A DNA stretch of 64,000 bases from Cyclospora cayetanensis (Eukaryota > Apicomplexa > Conoidasida > Eucoccidiorida > Eimeriidae). Each line of letters opens with the position of its first letter. Within the stretch, counting starts at the first letter, position 1. The position numbers and the translations under genes are program-made. The notes under the pieces were generated by a model that saw only the letters and a list, made by a program, of their open reading frames with translations, had not been told where the DNA came from and did no database searches. This document shows positions 11,055 through 21,644 of this stretch, piece by piece. The DNA lies in the NCBI RefSeq assembly GCF_002999335.1, contig NW_020312067.1, positions 53,517 through 117,516 on the forward strand, in the 5' to 3' direction.

Positions 11055-12300
11055 GCTTGCATGCGCGCTTGCTCGAGTAGGGGCCTTGGGAGGAGAACTG
11101 CCGCTCAGGCGACGATCCTGCGGCGGATCGACGTCCGCACGGCGGCGGAGTTTAATTAACCCAATTCTGGCAGCTAAGGAGCCACGCTAAAAATAAATAT
11201 ATGTATATATATTTCTCCCAAAGTGCCTTCTACTTTTTCTGCCGCTTTGAAAAGAGTGTGTGTGGCTTTTGCTCTGTGGAGGGCACTCCTCCCTGCGCCA
11301 CCTCTGCGCTTGAGGGGCCAGCCAGTTAGCACTCGCTCGCGCAGCAGCAATCAGTAGGGGTTTACTCAGACGCAGCTTGCACCTGCAGAAAGCAGCGCGA
11401 GTCATCCTAAGAAAGCAACTGCACCAAAATTCTTCACTCTAAGATGCAACCCACAGCCCCACAACATCAGTGCCGACGAAGACGAGTTGACGGTTGCGAT
11501 GCTGCTGCTGTGTGGCAGCGGCTGTTCATGGCAGCCGCTGCCACACAGCAGCAGGTCTGACGAACACAGCGCAGCACTGCGTGCTGCCCTCGTTAGACTA
11601 CTCCCTGCACGAAGACACGGCGCACCGAAACGCGCACGCTTCGCGGTGACAAACGCATGTATCCCGCTGCGTTAATGCTCATAAATGTATATTCACGAAT
11701 TGCACACACGCAGGGTGCAACTGAGCGCGGAGGATCGACAAAGACGGACAGTGCTGCTGCTGCTGCTGAAGGAGCAGCAGCAGCAGCAGCAAATCCGCTG
11801 ACCAGGTAAAGCGGGTGGCAGCTGCTGCTGCTGCCGTGCTGCCGCGATTTTGTGCCACACGAAGCCGGAATAAGAATGTCTCGGATAGAATTAATGTTTT
11901 CTGTTGATTAGGGTGTTGCTGCTGCAACAATTGCGGCTGCTGTCTTCGGCAGCAGCAGCAGCAGCAGCAGCTGCTGCGCCCTGCAACAGAGGCAGCTCGT
12001 GTAGTGACTGCGCAGCCCGCTTCCCTTGCAGCCTTCTTTCATCCGCACATAATTTTCTGAGTCTGGAGATAGTATCAAGGATTGGCTGCAGCGGAAGCAG
12101 CCTAGCGGTGACGCCAGCGCAGGCAAGCAGCGGCAGCAGCTCAAGACGGTGTCTGCATTGCCTCTCTGGCGCGTCTGCGCATTCGTTTGCCTGAGAATTA
12201 GCTGCAGCAGCTCACCCTGCTGCATGCGCACACCTGTTTCTGCTGCCCACCCCAGCAGCAGCGGCAGCAGCTCCCCATACGACCCCAGAAAGCACTAGTT
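11055..12300. other. CAG/CTG-rich spacer
   Basis: Lies between two genes that diverge from here. It has several (CAG)n and (CTG)n tracts, including pairs in opposite sense (about 11752-11791 and 11941-11975) that can fold back on each other, plus a perfect 23-bp inverted repeat. Translations give only Ala, Gln, Leu or Ser runs. It probably contains the promoters of the chromo-domain gene and ubiquilin; I see no defined element. Confidence 0.5.
11502..11554. repeat. Perfect 23-bp inverted repeat, 7-nt loop
   Basis: The arm ctgctgctgtgtggcagcgg plus ctg (11502-11524) is followed by the loop ttcatgg and then the exact reverse complement (11532-11554). All 23 base pairs match. It is not merely a CAG/CTG repeat, because the inner part tgtggcagcggctg is non-repetitive. 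Confidence 0.9.
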
Positions 12301-12328
12301 CAGTTCCCCCCCAGCGAGCGGAGTGACG

Positions 12329-15300
12329 ATGGAGGGCAAGCAGCAGCAAGGCTCAACGGAGCAGCACGAGCAGCAGCAACAGCAGCACGAGCAGCAGCAG
12401 CAGCAGCAGCACGAGCAGCGGTCTCTTTCATCAGCAGGCTCGCCCCCTGCAGCCGGCGACAGCAGCATCAACAGGCGCGCCAGTGATGCGGCAGGAGAGG
12501 CGCAGGAAGACGACGATACGTCCTTCGACTTGACGGTGCAGACACTGGACAGGCAGCAGTTTAGAGTGACCGCCTTCACAGGTGCGGGTACCACTACTAC
12601 TGCTGCTGCTGCGTCGCGCTGGTGTCTGCATGCATGTGTAAGCCTGGGCGGCCGTTGCTGCATTCGCTGCTTGCGAGAGTATCTCATGGTGGTCTGCAAA
12701 GCGCCTCTCGCTTCCGCTTCCTCTTTGCGCTGTCTGTAGACTGGACTGCGCTGCAGCTGAAGGAAGCCTTAGGTCCTCGCCTTGGATATCCTCCCGAGGA
12801 GCAGCGTCTCGTTGTACAAGGGCATGTGTTGCGGGTGAGTGTGGGCAGCTGGCATGCATTTGCTGCTTTTCTGAGCAGCAGGCAGCAGCTTTGGAGTGCG
12901 CAGCGTCTGAGCGCTCTCTTCTCCGTGGAGAGGGGCTGCTCTGCCACGCTCTTGCAGGCGCTTGAGGCTTTTTCTGCGTGTGTCGAAGGATGGCGAGACT
13001 CTCGAGTCAGTAGGCTTGCGCAGTGGCGGACCTCTGCTGCATGTTGTTCGCAACGCAGCGAGACAAAGACGCGGTGAGTGGCAGAAAAACCTTTCTGAAG
13101 TCTTGCGTGTCTTTTCTTCTTGCGTCGCCTCCCACACGGCGAGCGGCAGGCACGAGGGCTGTAGATTTCCGGCTGCGTCGCTCACTGGTCAGTTGTGTTT
13201 GCGTTCGGGTGTATCTACACGCGGGCATGAAATGCTGCAGGTGCTGCTGCGGGGGGACCGCGCGCATCAGCAGCGCCTGCAGCGGCGGCTGCACCTGCTG
13301 CTCCGCAGGAGGAGATGATGCAGCAGCTGATGCAAACCCCCTTCATGCAGCATCTCTTCGAAGACACCGACCTCATGCGAAGCCTCATTGAGTCGAACCC
13401 TCATCTGCAAGCGCTGAGGGAGCAGAATCCAGACATCAACGGACTTCTTTCCGATCCACAGGTGCCTTGTCGCGAGCCTCTCTCAGTAGTGCCTTTCTGG
13501 ATCGAGGAGAGGCGCTCTCTGCACAGACGCTGGCGTGTCCTCTTTGCGTGTGCTGCTTTGCTGTGCCTGTCTGTCTCCGCTTTTTTGCGCGAGACGAGGC
13601 AAAAGGAGGCTGGCAGGCATCCTCCGCAAGACGCTGCGGCGCACGCAGGAAGTAGAAGAGGGGATTCAGTTTCACGCCACCGAAGGAAAGAGAGAGAGAG
13701 AAAAAAACCTTCTGACCGCCTTTTATGCGCTGCAGCTCTTCCGAATGAGTATGGATGCCATGAGGAATCCTTCCTTGCTGAGAGAAATGATAAGAAATAC
13801 GGATAGGGCCCTTGCCAACATCGAGGCTGTCCCCGGCGTGAGCGATAAGAAGGCTGGCTATTGGTTGGCGTTTGCTGTTTTTCGCTCCTTTTGGCGAAAT
13901 GCGGTGGCGCTGTCTGTGGGGTGTCGGTGCCAGCTAGCTAGCTAGCTAGCCAGCTAGCTGCTGTGCTGCTGCTTCCGTCTTGTTGCTGTTTTTTCGCCGG
14001 TAGCTGCTCGCCCGAAGGAGCTGCTGCGAGAAGGTGCTGGTTCTGTCTTTTTCGTCTCTTTCTCTGTCTCTCTTTCGGCTGTAGGGCTTTAACGCTCTGA
14101 CTCGGGTGTACCGCGGCGTGCAAGAACCCATGCAGGATGCAGCACTGCACATGGCAGAGACTCTTAGAAATGAGGGCAGCGCGCATCTACCGTCGAGACC
14201 AAGTGCTCTTTCAGGAAGCTCTTACGAGCAGCGGACTGATGCAGGCCCTACGAGAGAGGCCTTACCCAATCCGTGGGGTGAGTTTTGCTGCTAGTTGCTG
14301 CTGCTACCGTCGCTGCGGCTGCTGTTGTTTCTCTCTTTTCTCCAGTGAGGCGCTGCTGCGGCAGCTAGACGCGAACGGCGGCAGCTCCAGGCAGAGGCAT
14401 ACACCCCGTGACGGCTCGGGTATCTTCAGCGTCGATGCGGCTTGCTGCAGCACCGAGACAACCGCAGCCGCGCCAGAGGGGGGCGGAGCAGCAGCTGCAG
14501 CAGCTCCAGCAGCAGCATCAGCAGCAGCAGCAGCAGCAGCAGCTCCAGCAGCAGCAGCAGCAGCGGCAGCACGCGTCGGGGGAGGCTGCAGAGCGGCAGT
14601 TTCTGGAAGGGTTTGTTAGGGCAATGCAACAACAGCAGCAGCCACAGCATCAGCAGAGCCTTGCAGCGTCGGGATCGGTAGGTTTTTTTGTAGCTCTGCC
14701 AGCATCTTTTGTAGCAGGCCTATTTAGGAGTCCATATACAGCCGCTTGTAGCAGTTTCTGAAGGATGTGCATGCTCATTTTGTCTGTCGCTACGTGCCTT
14801 TTATCCTCCTTAGGTTCCAGCGGGAGCACAGACCTCGAATGTTGCACCTGTACCTGATGGTGCTGCTCCTCAAACGCAGAGCAGCGTAGCAGCAGCTGCA
14901 GCCGCGGCTGCTGCTGCTGCTATGCTTTCTGATGCGTCGCAGGGAGCTGCAGTTCCTCCTGCTGCCTTGTGGGATCTGGGGAGCCTTGGCTCCGTATCCT
15001 TCGATTTCTCCAGGTAGCCAGCCTGCTCAGCGCTTCTCCGACTGTCTGGTGCATTTCATGTCGCCACTGCTTTCTGTGCCGTAGTTCAGCTACTCTCCGT
15101 CTATTTTCTTGCGCTTCTGCCTTGGTTCTGTTGCATCTGGGAGCGGCCTTTTCATCTCCGAGGGGCTTGTTTCTGCGGCGTCGATCTTGCTGCTCTCAGA
15201 ATGAATCTCGCAGGCTTCCCTAGGCCCCAGTCGAGTGGACAAACGTTACAGCAACAACAGGGATTGCCGCAGTCGCAGCAGCAGTCGCAGTCGCAGCAGC

Positions 15301-15628
15301 AGTCGCAGCAGCAGTCGCAGTCGCAGCAGCAGTCGCAGTCGCAGCAGCAGTATGCGCATCAGCTCGAATCCCTCAACGCTATGGGATTCTCGAACCAGGC
15401 TGAGTGCTTGTGGGCTCTGCAGCAAACTGGAGGTACGCAGTGTATGCCAATATGCTGGTGCCGCGCAGGTTGTCGGAGCCTGTGGAGGGTCTATTCGAAG
15501 GGGCGCCCCCTGCACATGGTGTCTTCATCGCCTTCTTTTAACGCGCTTCAGGCTGCTTTTTCGCTGCGGCTTCTCTTTTAGGCAATCTGAATAGGGCAAT
15601 CGACCTGCTGCTGGCTCGGCATCAGTAA
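12329..15628 (+). CDS. DSK2: Ubiquilin / DSK2 ubiquitin-receptor shuttle
   Basis: Carries polyubiquitinated clients to the proteasome. Ten exons join in frame with GT..AG introns: 12329-12581, 12740-12834, 12989-13073, 13271-13461, 13736-13837, 14085-14277, 14385-14677, 14814-14993, 15231-15432 and 15582-15628, giving 546 aa. After a Gln-rich leader, residues about 67-143 form the ubiquitin-like domain (DLTVQTLDRQQFRV through LVVQGHVLRDGETLESVGLR). Next come STI1-type repeats (MQQLMQTPFMQHLFEDTDLM, then SMDAMRNPSLLREMIRNTDR and GFNALTRVYRGVQEPMQDAA), a Gln/Ala low-complexity region, and a C-terminal UBA domain with the LNAMGF loop ending NLNRAIDLLLARHQ. The Gln and Ala runs are Eimeria-style insertions between otherwise conserved domains. 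The acceptors of exons 7 and 9 were picked by frame among several cag sites. Confidence 0.9.
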
Positions 15629-17062
15629 GACCCTCCTCGAGGAACCACAGGAACGGCTGCATTTCATCGGGGGCACGTTATCTGCGAGGACGCTTGTTGG
15701 CGTGTTCCTGTCGGTAATGCAGCAAGCATCAAAGTGTGCCTCTGCAGGTCGCGTGATGGCGTGGCTGCGGGAGTCGAGCTTGCGCATGCCTGTGTCTGTC
15801 ACCCATAAATAGAGGGCAGACAGGGGGCTTCTTCCCCAAGGCAAAGGGGCTTCACAAGCTCGCGAGGGCACCCAACAGGTTCTGAATTTAGGGAGGGGAG
15901 TAAGAGGCACACCAACACGCGGGCTCCCCACTGCCTGCGTTTTTGCTGTCTGGCGCTCCCCGAGTAGCGCGTGCTGCTGCTTGCACGGCAGCAGCAGTAG
16001 TAGTAGCCCATGTGGCATCTAAGGGCCCGTGCTTGTCAGTCTAATACTGCCGGCTGCACTGAGAGAAGGCGCTTTGCGGCAGCAGTTAGTCGGTCGTTTG
16101 CTGCTTGCGGCAGGACAGAAGCGGCTCGACCCTCCGGCAGCAGAGTTTCCTTCCTGTGTGCGGCGGTTCTAGTGGCGCTGCTTGGCAAGGCGTGCTGCCA
16201 CTTCTACCCGTTACACATGATCTAGATGGGGTGTTTTGTTTCCTGCATGGCAACGCCTCTCGCGTTGGGAAGTGTGTGTAGCAGACACGGCCGGGTTTGA
16301 CTTTTATAACAACCCTTAAGGAGGGGCCTGTTTAACACACGAGCAGTGCAGGGCCCCGGGGGTGGGGCCCCCTGCAGGGGTCTAGGGTAATATTGTGTAG
16401 GCGCGGAGCAGGCTATTCCAAGCGCATGGCTACTAGTTGCGGCTGACGTCGAGCCTCTAGGAGCTAATGGGCAGGGAGCTGTCTGAGCTCTACGCTTGTG
16501 AGCGCTAGAGGATGTGAGGGCTGGTGCTCGAGAACTGCCCCCTCCCTCCCCGAGCCAAGGGCCCCTCCATGGGAACAGATTTTGGGGACCTCGCACGGAG
16601 CCACGCAAATTGCGTTGCACTCGGCGACGACGGCGAGGACGAGTGCCTGCCGAACGCCTGCGGGAGGGAGATGCGAAAGGCCAAAAGGGGCTCCTGAGAG
16701 AGGCCGCATGCAGACAGTGGCGGGAAGGCACGAGTCTCTTTTTGCCTCGAAAGGCCTCACGGCAAATCGTGCCGATGGAGCAACACCGGGCTGCAGCTCG
16801 AAAAACTGCTGCTCCCGTTGCGGCGAGTAGAAAGAAGGCCTCAAGGCAACTGTTCAGGCTTGCCGCGTCTGGAGAGTAGAGGCATATAGAGGGGCCCTCC
16901 CTTCTCACGGGCGGGGAGCTCAAAACGCTTCACAGAGTCGTACGTACTACTGCTCCCCGTGGGGCCCCTGGGGCGTTCGTGCAGCGGCGGCTGCTGCACT
17001 TTCCGCCGCTGCTAGCATTGCGGCAAGCCTTCTCTATGTGTGGGAAGAGCCTGCGTTCCGCC
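15629..17062. other. Spacer without a recognisable gene
   Basis: Separates the 3' ends of ubiquilin (+) and the SWIB gene (-), so it should mainly hold terminator regions. A GC-rich patch around 16340-16380 has short imperfect palindromes of G and C runs. A 233-codon minus-strand open stretch (16222-16923) is Arg/Ala/Pro-rich, has no domain, and looks like a by-product of GC content. Confidence 0.5.
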
Positions 17063-17403
17063 CTAGTGCGTCTCACTCCCAGGAGCCTGCTGTCGTTGCT
17101 GTTGCAGGCCCTGTGGCTGCTGCTGCTGGGGAATGTTGTGTATGTACTTGCTAAGGACCTTGTTGAGTTCAAACATGGACATCTCGCGCTGCCGCAACAG
17201 CGGCATGAGGCGCTCGTCTGCAACAACTATCCTGCGGTTCTCCTTCTTCTGAAGATCCTTTTCTTTGATATACGCCCAGATGAATTTTGTAACCTCCACA
17301 CGAGACGCCTGAGACTTGCCCATGAACTCGGCTAAGGGGCTCGCAAGGTCGCACACCTTGTGTAGCCCAGTGGTCTTTCGAGGGCTTTTCTCGGTGTCAT
17401 CGG

Positions 17404-17436
<33 letters not shown>

Positions 17437-17671
17437 GAGTGGGAGACACAGTCGCGCTGTGGCTTGGTGACCCTATTGAAAAGAAGCAGCGAACAGACAG
17501 CAGGGTGTCTGCCCTTCCCCTGCTGGTCGAAATAACTCGGGAAGCTGCACTTAGAGCCGCAGCTGCTGCTGTCGCCGGTGCTGCACGGACTGGCCCCTGC
17601 CAGGAAAATTGCGGAGGGCCGCTGGTCGTGTGCAATGCAGGGAGACGCGTGAAGAGTCTTCGGATTGCCAT
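17063..17671 (-). CDS. SWIB/MDM2-domain protein, likely organellar
   Basis: A single-exon frame from the ATG at 17671 gives 202 aa. Residues about 105-178 are a SWIB domain (SPLAEFMGKSQASRVEVTKF, WAYIKEKDLQ, RRIVVADERL, MSMFELNKVLSKYI). The first 60 residues (MAIRRLFTRLPALH, rich in Arg, Ala and Ser, no acidic residue) resemble a mitochondrial or plastid transit sequence, so this is like the small stand-alone SWIB proteins of algae, plants and apicomplexans rather than a SWI/SNF subunit. A Ser run made by (GCT)n sits at 80-89 and the tail is Gln-rich. An in-frame upstream ATG at 17746 would add 25 residues; I prefer the later one because it starts the presequence. The function beyond DNA or protein binding is unknown. 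Confidence 0.8.
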
Positions 17672-18544
17672 TGCTACCACCTCACCCGACAGTGTATCTT
17701 GCGTGCCTCGACGGTAATAGGGCTGGGACTTGGCCGTTCTGCACAAACCAATGGGTGGAAGTCAAGACACGGACCCTGAGTGGACGGCTGCTGGTGCTGT
17801 TGCTGGTGCTGTTGCTACACCTGCCAGTGCTGCTGTTGGAGCAGCTTGCCTGCATGCTCCTCAATTCACAGTAAGTAGTGCACTTTATTTTTGCGAGACA
17901 AATTATCGGCACACGTAAAGGCTCAGATCGGGAGGGAGGAGCCCCCTGCGCAGACCGCTGCCGCCGACGACGACGACTACTACAGGCAAGCTGCCAGGGG
18001 CCTCTCCATGAAGCAACACAGCCGTATTTCTTCTCTTTCACTTCCCCTTTGAATCAAACTCGAATGACTATGGCTCAGAATAATGGAATCAAATGACAAA
18101 GGTGTTCTTACACAAAATAGGCACTTTAGCTATGGTGCCCAGAGATGTGTATGCGTGGGCTAGGGCTTTAGGTTGAGTGTCAGGGTTGACAGTTTGGAAA
18201 GTATCAAACAGCGAAGCAGCTTTCCCGTCTGACAGCTCGACTTTATGAATGTATCTCTTCAAGCTATGGGGCCCTCGAAGGCTTGCGGTGTCCCTATGAT
18301 AAGCTTTTTGAAGGAAGGGGCCTGTGGCTTATAGATTCGGTACGCAGTGCCTAGTTTTATGCGTGTGATTTGCGATTTAAGATGTGGAAGACTGGAAAAG
18401 AGAGGGTGGCTTTCTACAGTAGCACTTGCGTGCTAACAAGAGCCATATTTTTAACGGAACACTTTTTAACTGGGACGGTGCTGGCTGTGCTACACAAAAC
18501 TGTATACTAGTTAAATCAAAGGATAATGAGTTTTAAGCACACTA

Positions 18545-18665
18545 ATCAGGTTGGTCTTCAATATGTTTTCTTCATTGCTGAAGTGCATTGGCTCGATACA
18601 AAGAGGCGCAGTGTTGTCTGCACGTGGGCTAGATGCTGCATCCAACTAGCCGTGAAGGCTAGGGA
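18545..18665 (+). repeat. LTR-like repeat copy D, inverted
   Basis: Matches the reverse complement of copy A: attgctgaagtgcattggct, cgatacaaagaggcgcagtg and gatgctgcatccaactag line up with the complement of 110-215. The translated readings are also parallel (FIAE...LD..RR). It is the only copy found in this orientation. Confidence 0.55.
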
Positions 18666-19439
18666 TGCTTCTTTTGGGGAAACAGTTGATAACTTTCTCT
18701 CCAGTTCATTTTGAGTACGCAACTGATTGTATCCCGAAGGATACCTTAGATGGAACGTTACAGAGGCTGCATGAGGTTGATGGGTTTAAGGAGGAATAGG
18801 ACAGGGGTTCACACGAGGCTGCCCTGATAAACTGAGGCGGAGGCCTCATGTGTGGCTGGCTAATCCTACGCGTCAGCTTACGGCACTTTGCCGACAGCGG
18901 CACAATGCCCTATAAAGAGATGGCAAAATTATGGTTGGAGGGCAGAGGGATGCAATGTTTGGCCATGTGCTAGGGCACATGCACACCCCAAGGACAGCTG
19001 TCTGAAAGAAGCAGGTGACAAATGCACATTATAAGGTAGAGGAATGCGCAAGGTTCCCCAACGTGGTCCAATGCTGTGAGCTTTGGGCACCGTGAAGACG
19101 CGCCGAATACCCCCAAATTCTCCTTCATAAGCATATTAAAATCATGGTGAGCATTTTTGGGGTCAGCTTCTGCGTTTCCACGTCAACTGCTGTGTGCCAA
19201 GCTCCTCAGAATGATGCTTGTCACGGGTGGGTTGGTTCAAAGCCATTTGTGGGGGTGACGGCATCGAACCATTGCGTATCTCGTGTCTTGCGGTGCTGCA
19301 AACTCGGTAGAGGGCCGCTTTAGCTCCCAGGCACCAAAGGATTGAAAACACTACAACAGTATGAATACTGCGAACAACCGAGGGACCCCTCGCTTTGCCT
19401 TGAACCACAGCAGAACACCGTCAAAGTGGTGTGGCTTTA

Positions 19440-19660
19440 TTCACGTCTTTGCCACATGAGGGCTTCGCAATGTTGACGGATGCATGGATGTAGAGAAGCA
19501 TCATTTGATGCGATTTCAATGCAAAGCGTAAAACAACCCAGACGAGGGGAGTTGCGCTGCACAACAGTGAAGTGCTGGGACGTCGCCGGAACGGATCAGT
19601 GACCGCGTTGATGGTGCCCTTACTGCACTTCGCTGTAATGTCGTACTACACAAACCCCCC
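19440..19660 (-). repeat. Retroelement internal segment, copy 2
   Basis: Counterpart of 2247-2460 in the same orientation. Shared blocks include cccagacgaggggagttg, gccggaacggatcagtgacc and gcccttactgcacttcgctg. Differences are spread out and include small gaps, so this is an independent, older insertion and not a recent duplication. Confidence 0.6.
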
Positions 19661-20489
19661 GAGCCAGAAAACAGCTTAAGGACTTGTATACGGCTTCTGG
19701 AACCTTTCTTGAAGAGCACAGAAGACTGACGGTTGGTCAGGACAGTAGAATGACGTCCAATAATAAAGTGCTGACATTTTTTCGTACGCCCAGCATCACT
19801 AAGAGTTTCTTTTCCCGCAATGGATGCCGCTGCTCGCTTTCTGTGAAACTAACCGTTTGCGTCGTGGCTTTTGCAGACTCTAAGTTTCTTATATCTTGAC
19901 AGGCCGACTTGTGTCCTTCTTTTTCCAGAAGATGTTGTAGTAAGCACTCGTTCCTCTTCACCGAGAACGTTGCAACAGGCTGCACAACCTTGTCAAGGCA
20001 TCCATAAACATAGTGTTGGATAAAAAGTCATCCCCTTCTATCAAATGAGGTGCTACTGTGTTCGCACCAGCTTTCCGGCTGGCCTAGGGCACTCTACAGT
20101 CATAGTCCCACTATCAACCTCCACTTCGAAAAAGACTTTCTTGAGCCTGCTGCCAAAGAAAATCAGATTGATGAATGACGGGAAAACTTGATCAGTGCCT
20201 GGCAGTAGCTGGAGGAAAACTGTCATCCTACTACATCCCCCACTGTTACATGGGCGGGGAAGAGCTGCAGCGAACCATGAGGTGTAACCTCAATTGTAAC
20301 GTTCCGTCCATTGCCTCCGTAGGAGAACGTTTCTTCCAGACTTAGTGCGAACTAAAGGGAAATACATTGAACCTTTTGCAATGCAGTCCTACTTTCTCCC
20401 TGCCGCGCCCACCAGTTCCAAAAATGAGAGGGCAGGGGCAGCCAGGCCGTGCGCTGCTGTACCCTTTGAACCCTTTTAGCATTCACAGT

Positions 20490-20700
20490 TACTTGCACAT
20501 CACATATCTAGCACGCACGCACACAAGAGTTGCTTTGTATTGCATTGAGCTGTCGCTGCTGAGCTACTCTGCAATTAGGAAGCTGTACGAACACCCAAAG
20601 TGAAAAGCTAGTCCTTCCCTAATTGGTGGTCAAGTGTAACTCCTACAGTAGGAAGCTCCGAAGTGTGGCTTATTCCGCTACAAGGCTCCTCTACAACAAC
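20490..20700 (-). repeat. LTR-like repeat copy C
   Basis: Contains ttgcattgagctgtcgctg, gctactctgcaattaggaag and gaagtgtggcttattccgct, the counterparts in order of the blocks in copy A. Confidence 0.5.
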
Positions 20701-21644
20701 GTTTATTGCAAGACTTCCCAGAGGAGTACCGTCAGCATGGACTCAAAACGATGGGCATCAGCGGTTTGGATAAAACCAAAAGAGAGAGCATTCACGGAGC
20801 GGTGCAGTCCCTGGTGCAGACACAAAAACAAACAGTCTAGACTGCTGGATATTCCAGACAGTTAAGCACGACAGACTATTCACAAACCCCAGTCGCACAT
20901 AGACGCAGCTTGCAAGCCTTATAACCTTAACCCCCCGATCTTCTGTTAGCTCTAGTCTGCCCGACATCCTACCCCCTCCAATATAAAACGAGAAGCCCTA
21001 GTCGCTAGAACCCGAAGCCTCAAAGCCTTGATCCCAAGCTCTAGGCTGCACTCCTCGTGCCTTTAAAGCCTTTTAACAGGGGTGCTGTCGGCCTCAAAGA
21101 GTTCAATCAGTAGGCCCTGATTTCGGTGGTCTTCGATCAAACCCGAGACAATACAGCGTAAAGCGTTACGCCTGAAAGCCAGTGCTTTTGAGTCTTTACC
21201 CTCACTACCATAAACTTGGAAGAAGAAACAATATAATACCAAGTACCAGCGCGTGTATCTCAGTCACTCCGATTAGGAGCTTCCAGCAGACCGGACGCCT
21301 CCGGGCGGGGGCCCCCCGACTCTTGGCCCCAGTGTGTAGTTAATGCCGTGCGCACCGGCCAGCTACACTTTGATTGTTTCTTCGAAGAATCGCGTCAAGC
21401 AGTTGATCTTCAAAATCGCGTGTCAAGCCTACGCAGGCTCACTTGCACGCCTAAAGGACCCCAGTGCGTGCAGACGTTGGGGTGGGGGGCGGTCCTTGCC
21501 TTGTCTTTACACCAGTTGTACGCGAAACGCAGCAAGAACTTCACGCTCATCAGGCTGCACATGCGCATTTGAGAGCGTTACCACCCAGAGAGGCGACCAC
21601 CACTGGCCGTAGATTTCGCGGGGCCCCCGGGGGGCCCTCTCTCC

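Larger units (their letters stand above)
18100..21640. other. Relic retroelement block
   Basis: No host gene is recognised. The block contains LTR-like copies at 18545-18665 (inverted) and 20490-20700, and a copy of the element's internal segment at 19440-19660. No open frame with a domain survives. Base composition is more AT-rich than the flanking gene blocks. Confidence 0.6.

Noticed and set aside
11904..12231. Ala- and Leu-run open frames upstream of ubiquilin
   Set aside because: Encoded by (CAG)n/(CTG)n tracts that are open in every frame; no flanking conserved sequence.
12431..12859. Minus-strand open frames opposite the first ubiquilin exons
   Set aside because: The plus strand encodes a well-conserved ubiquitin-like domain there; the minus frames cross its introns and have no domain.
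16222..16923. 233-codon minus-strand open frame
   Set aside because: GC-rich spacer, Arg/Ala/Pro composition, no domain, no supporting splice or start context.
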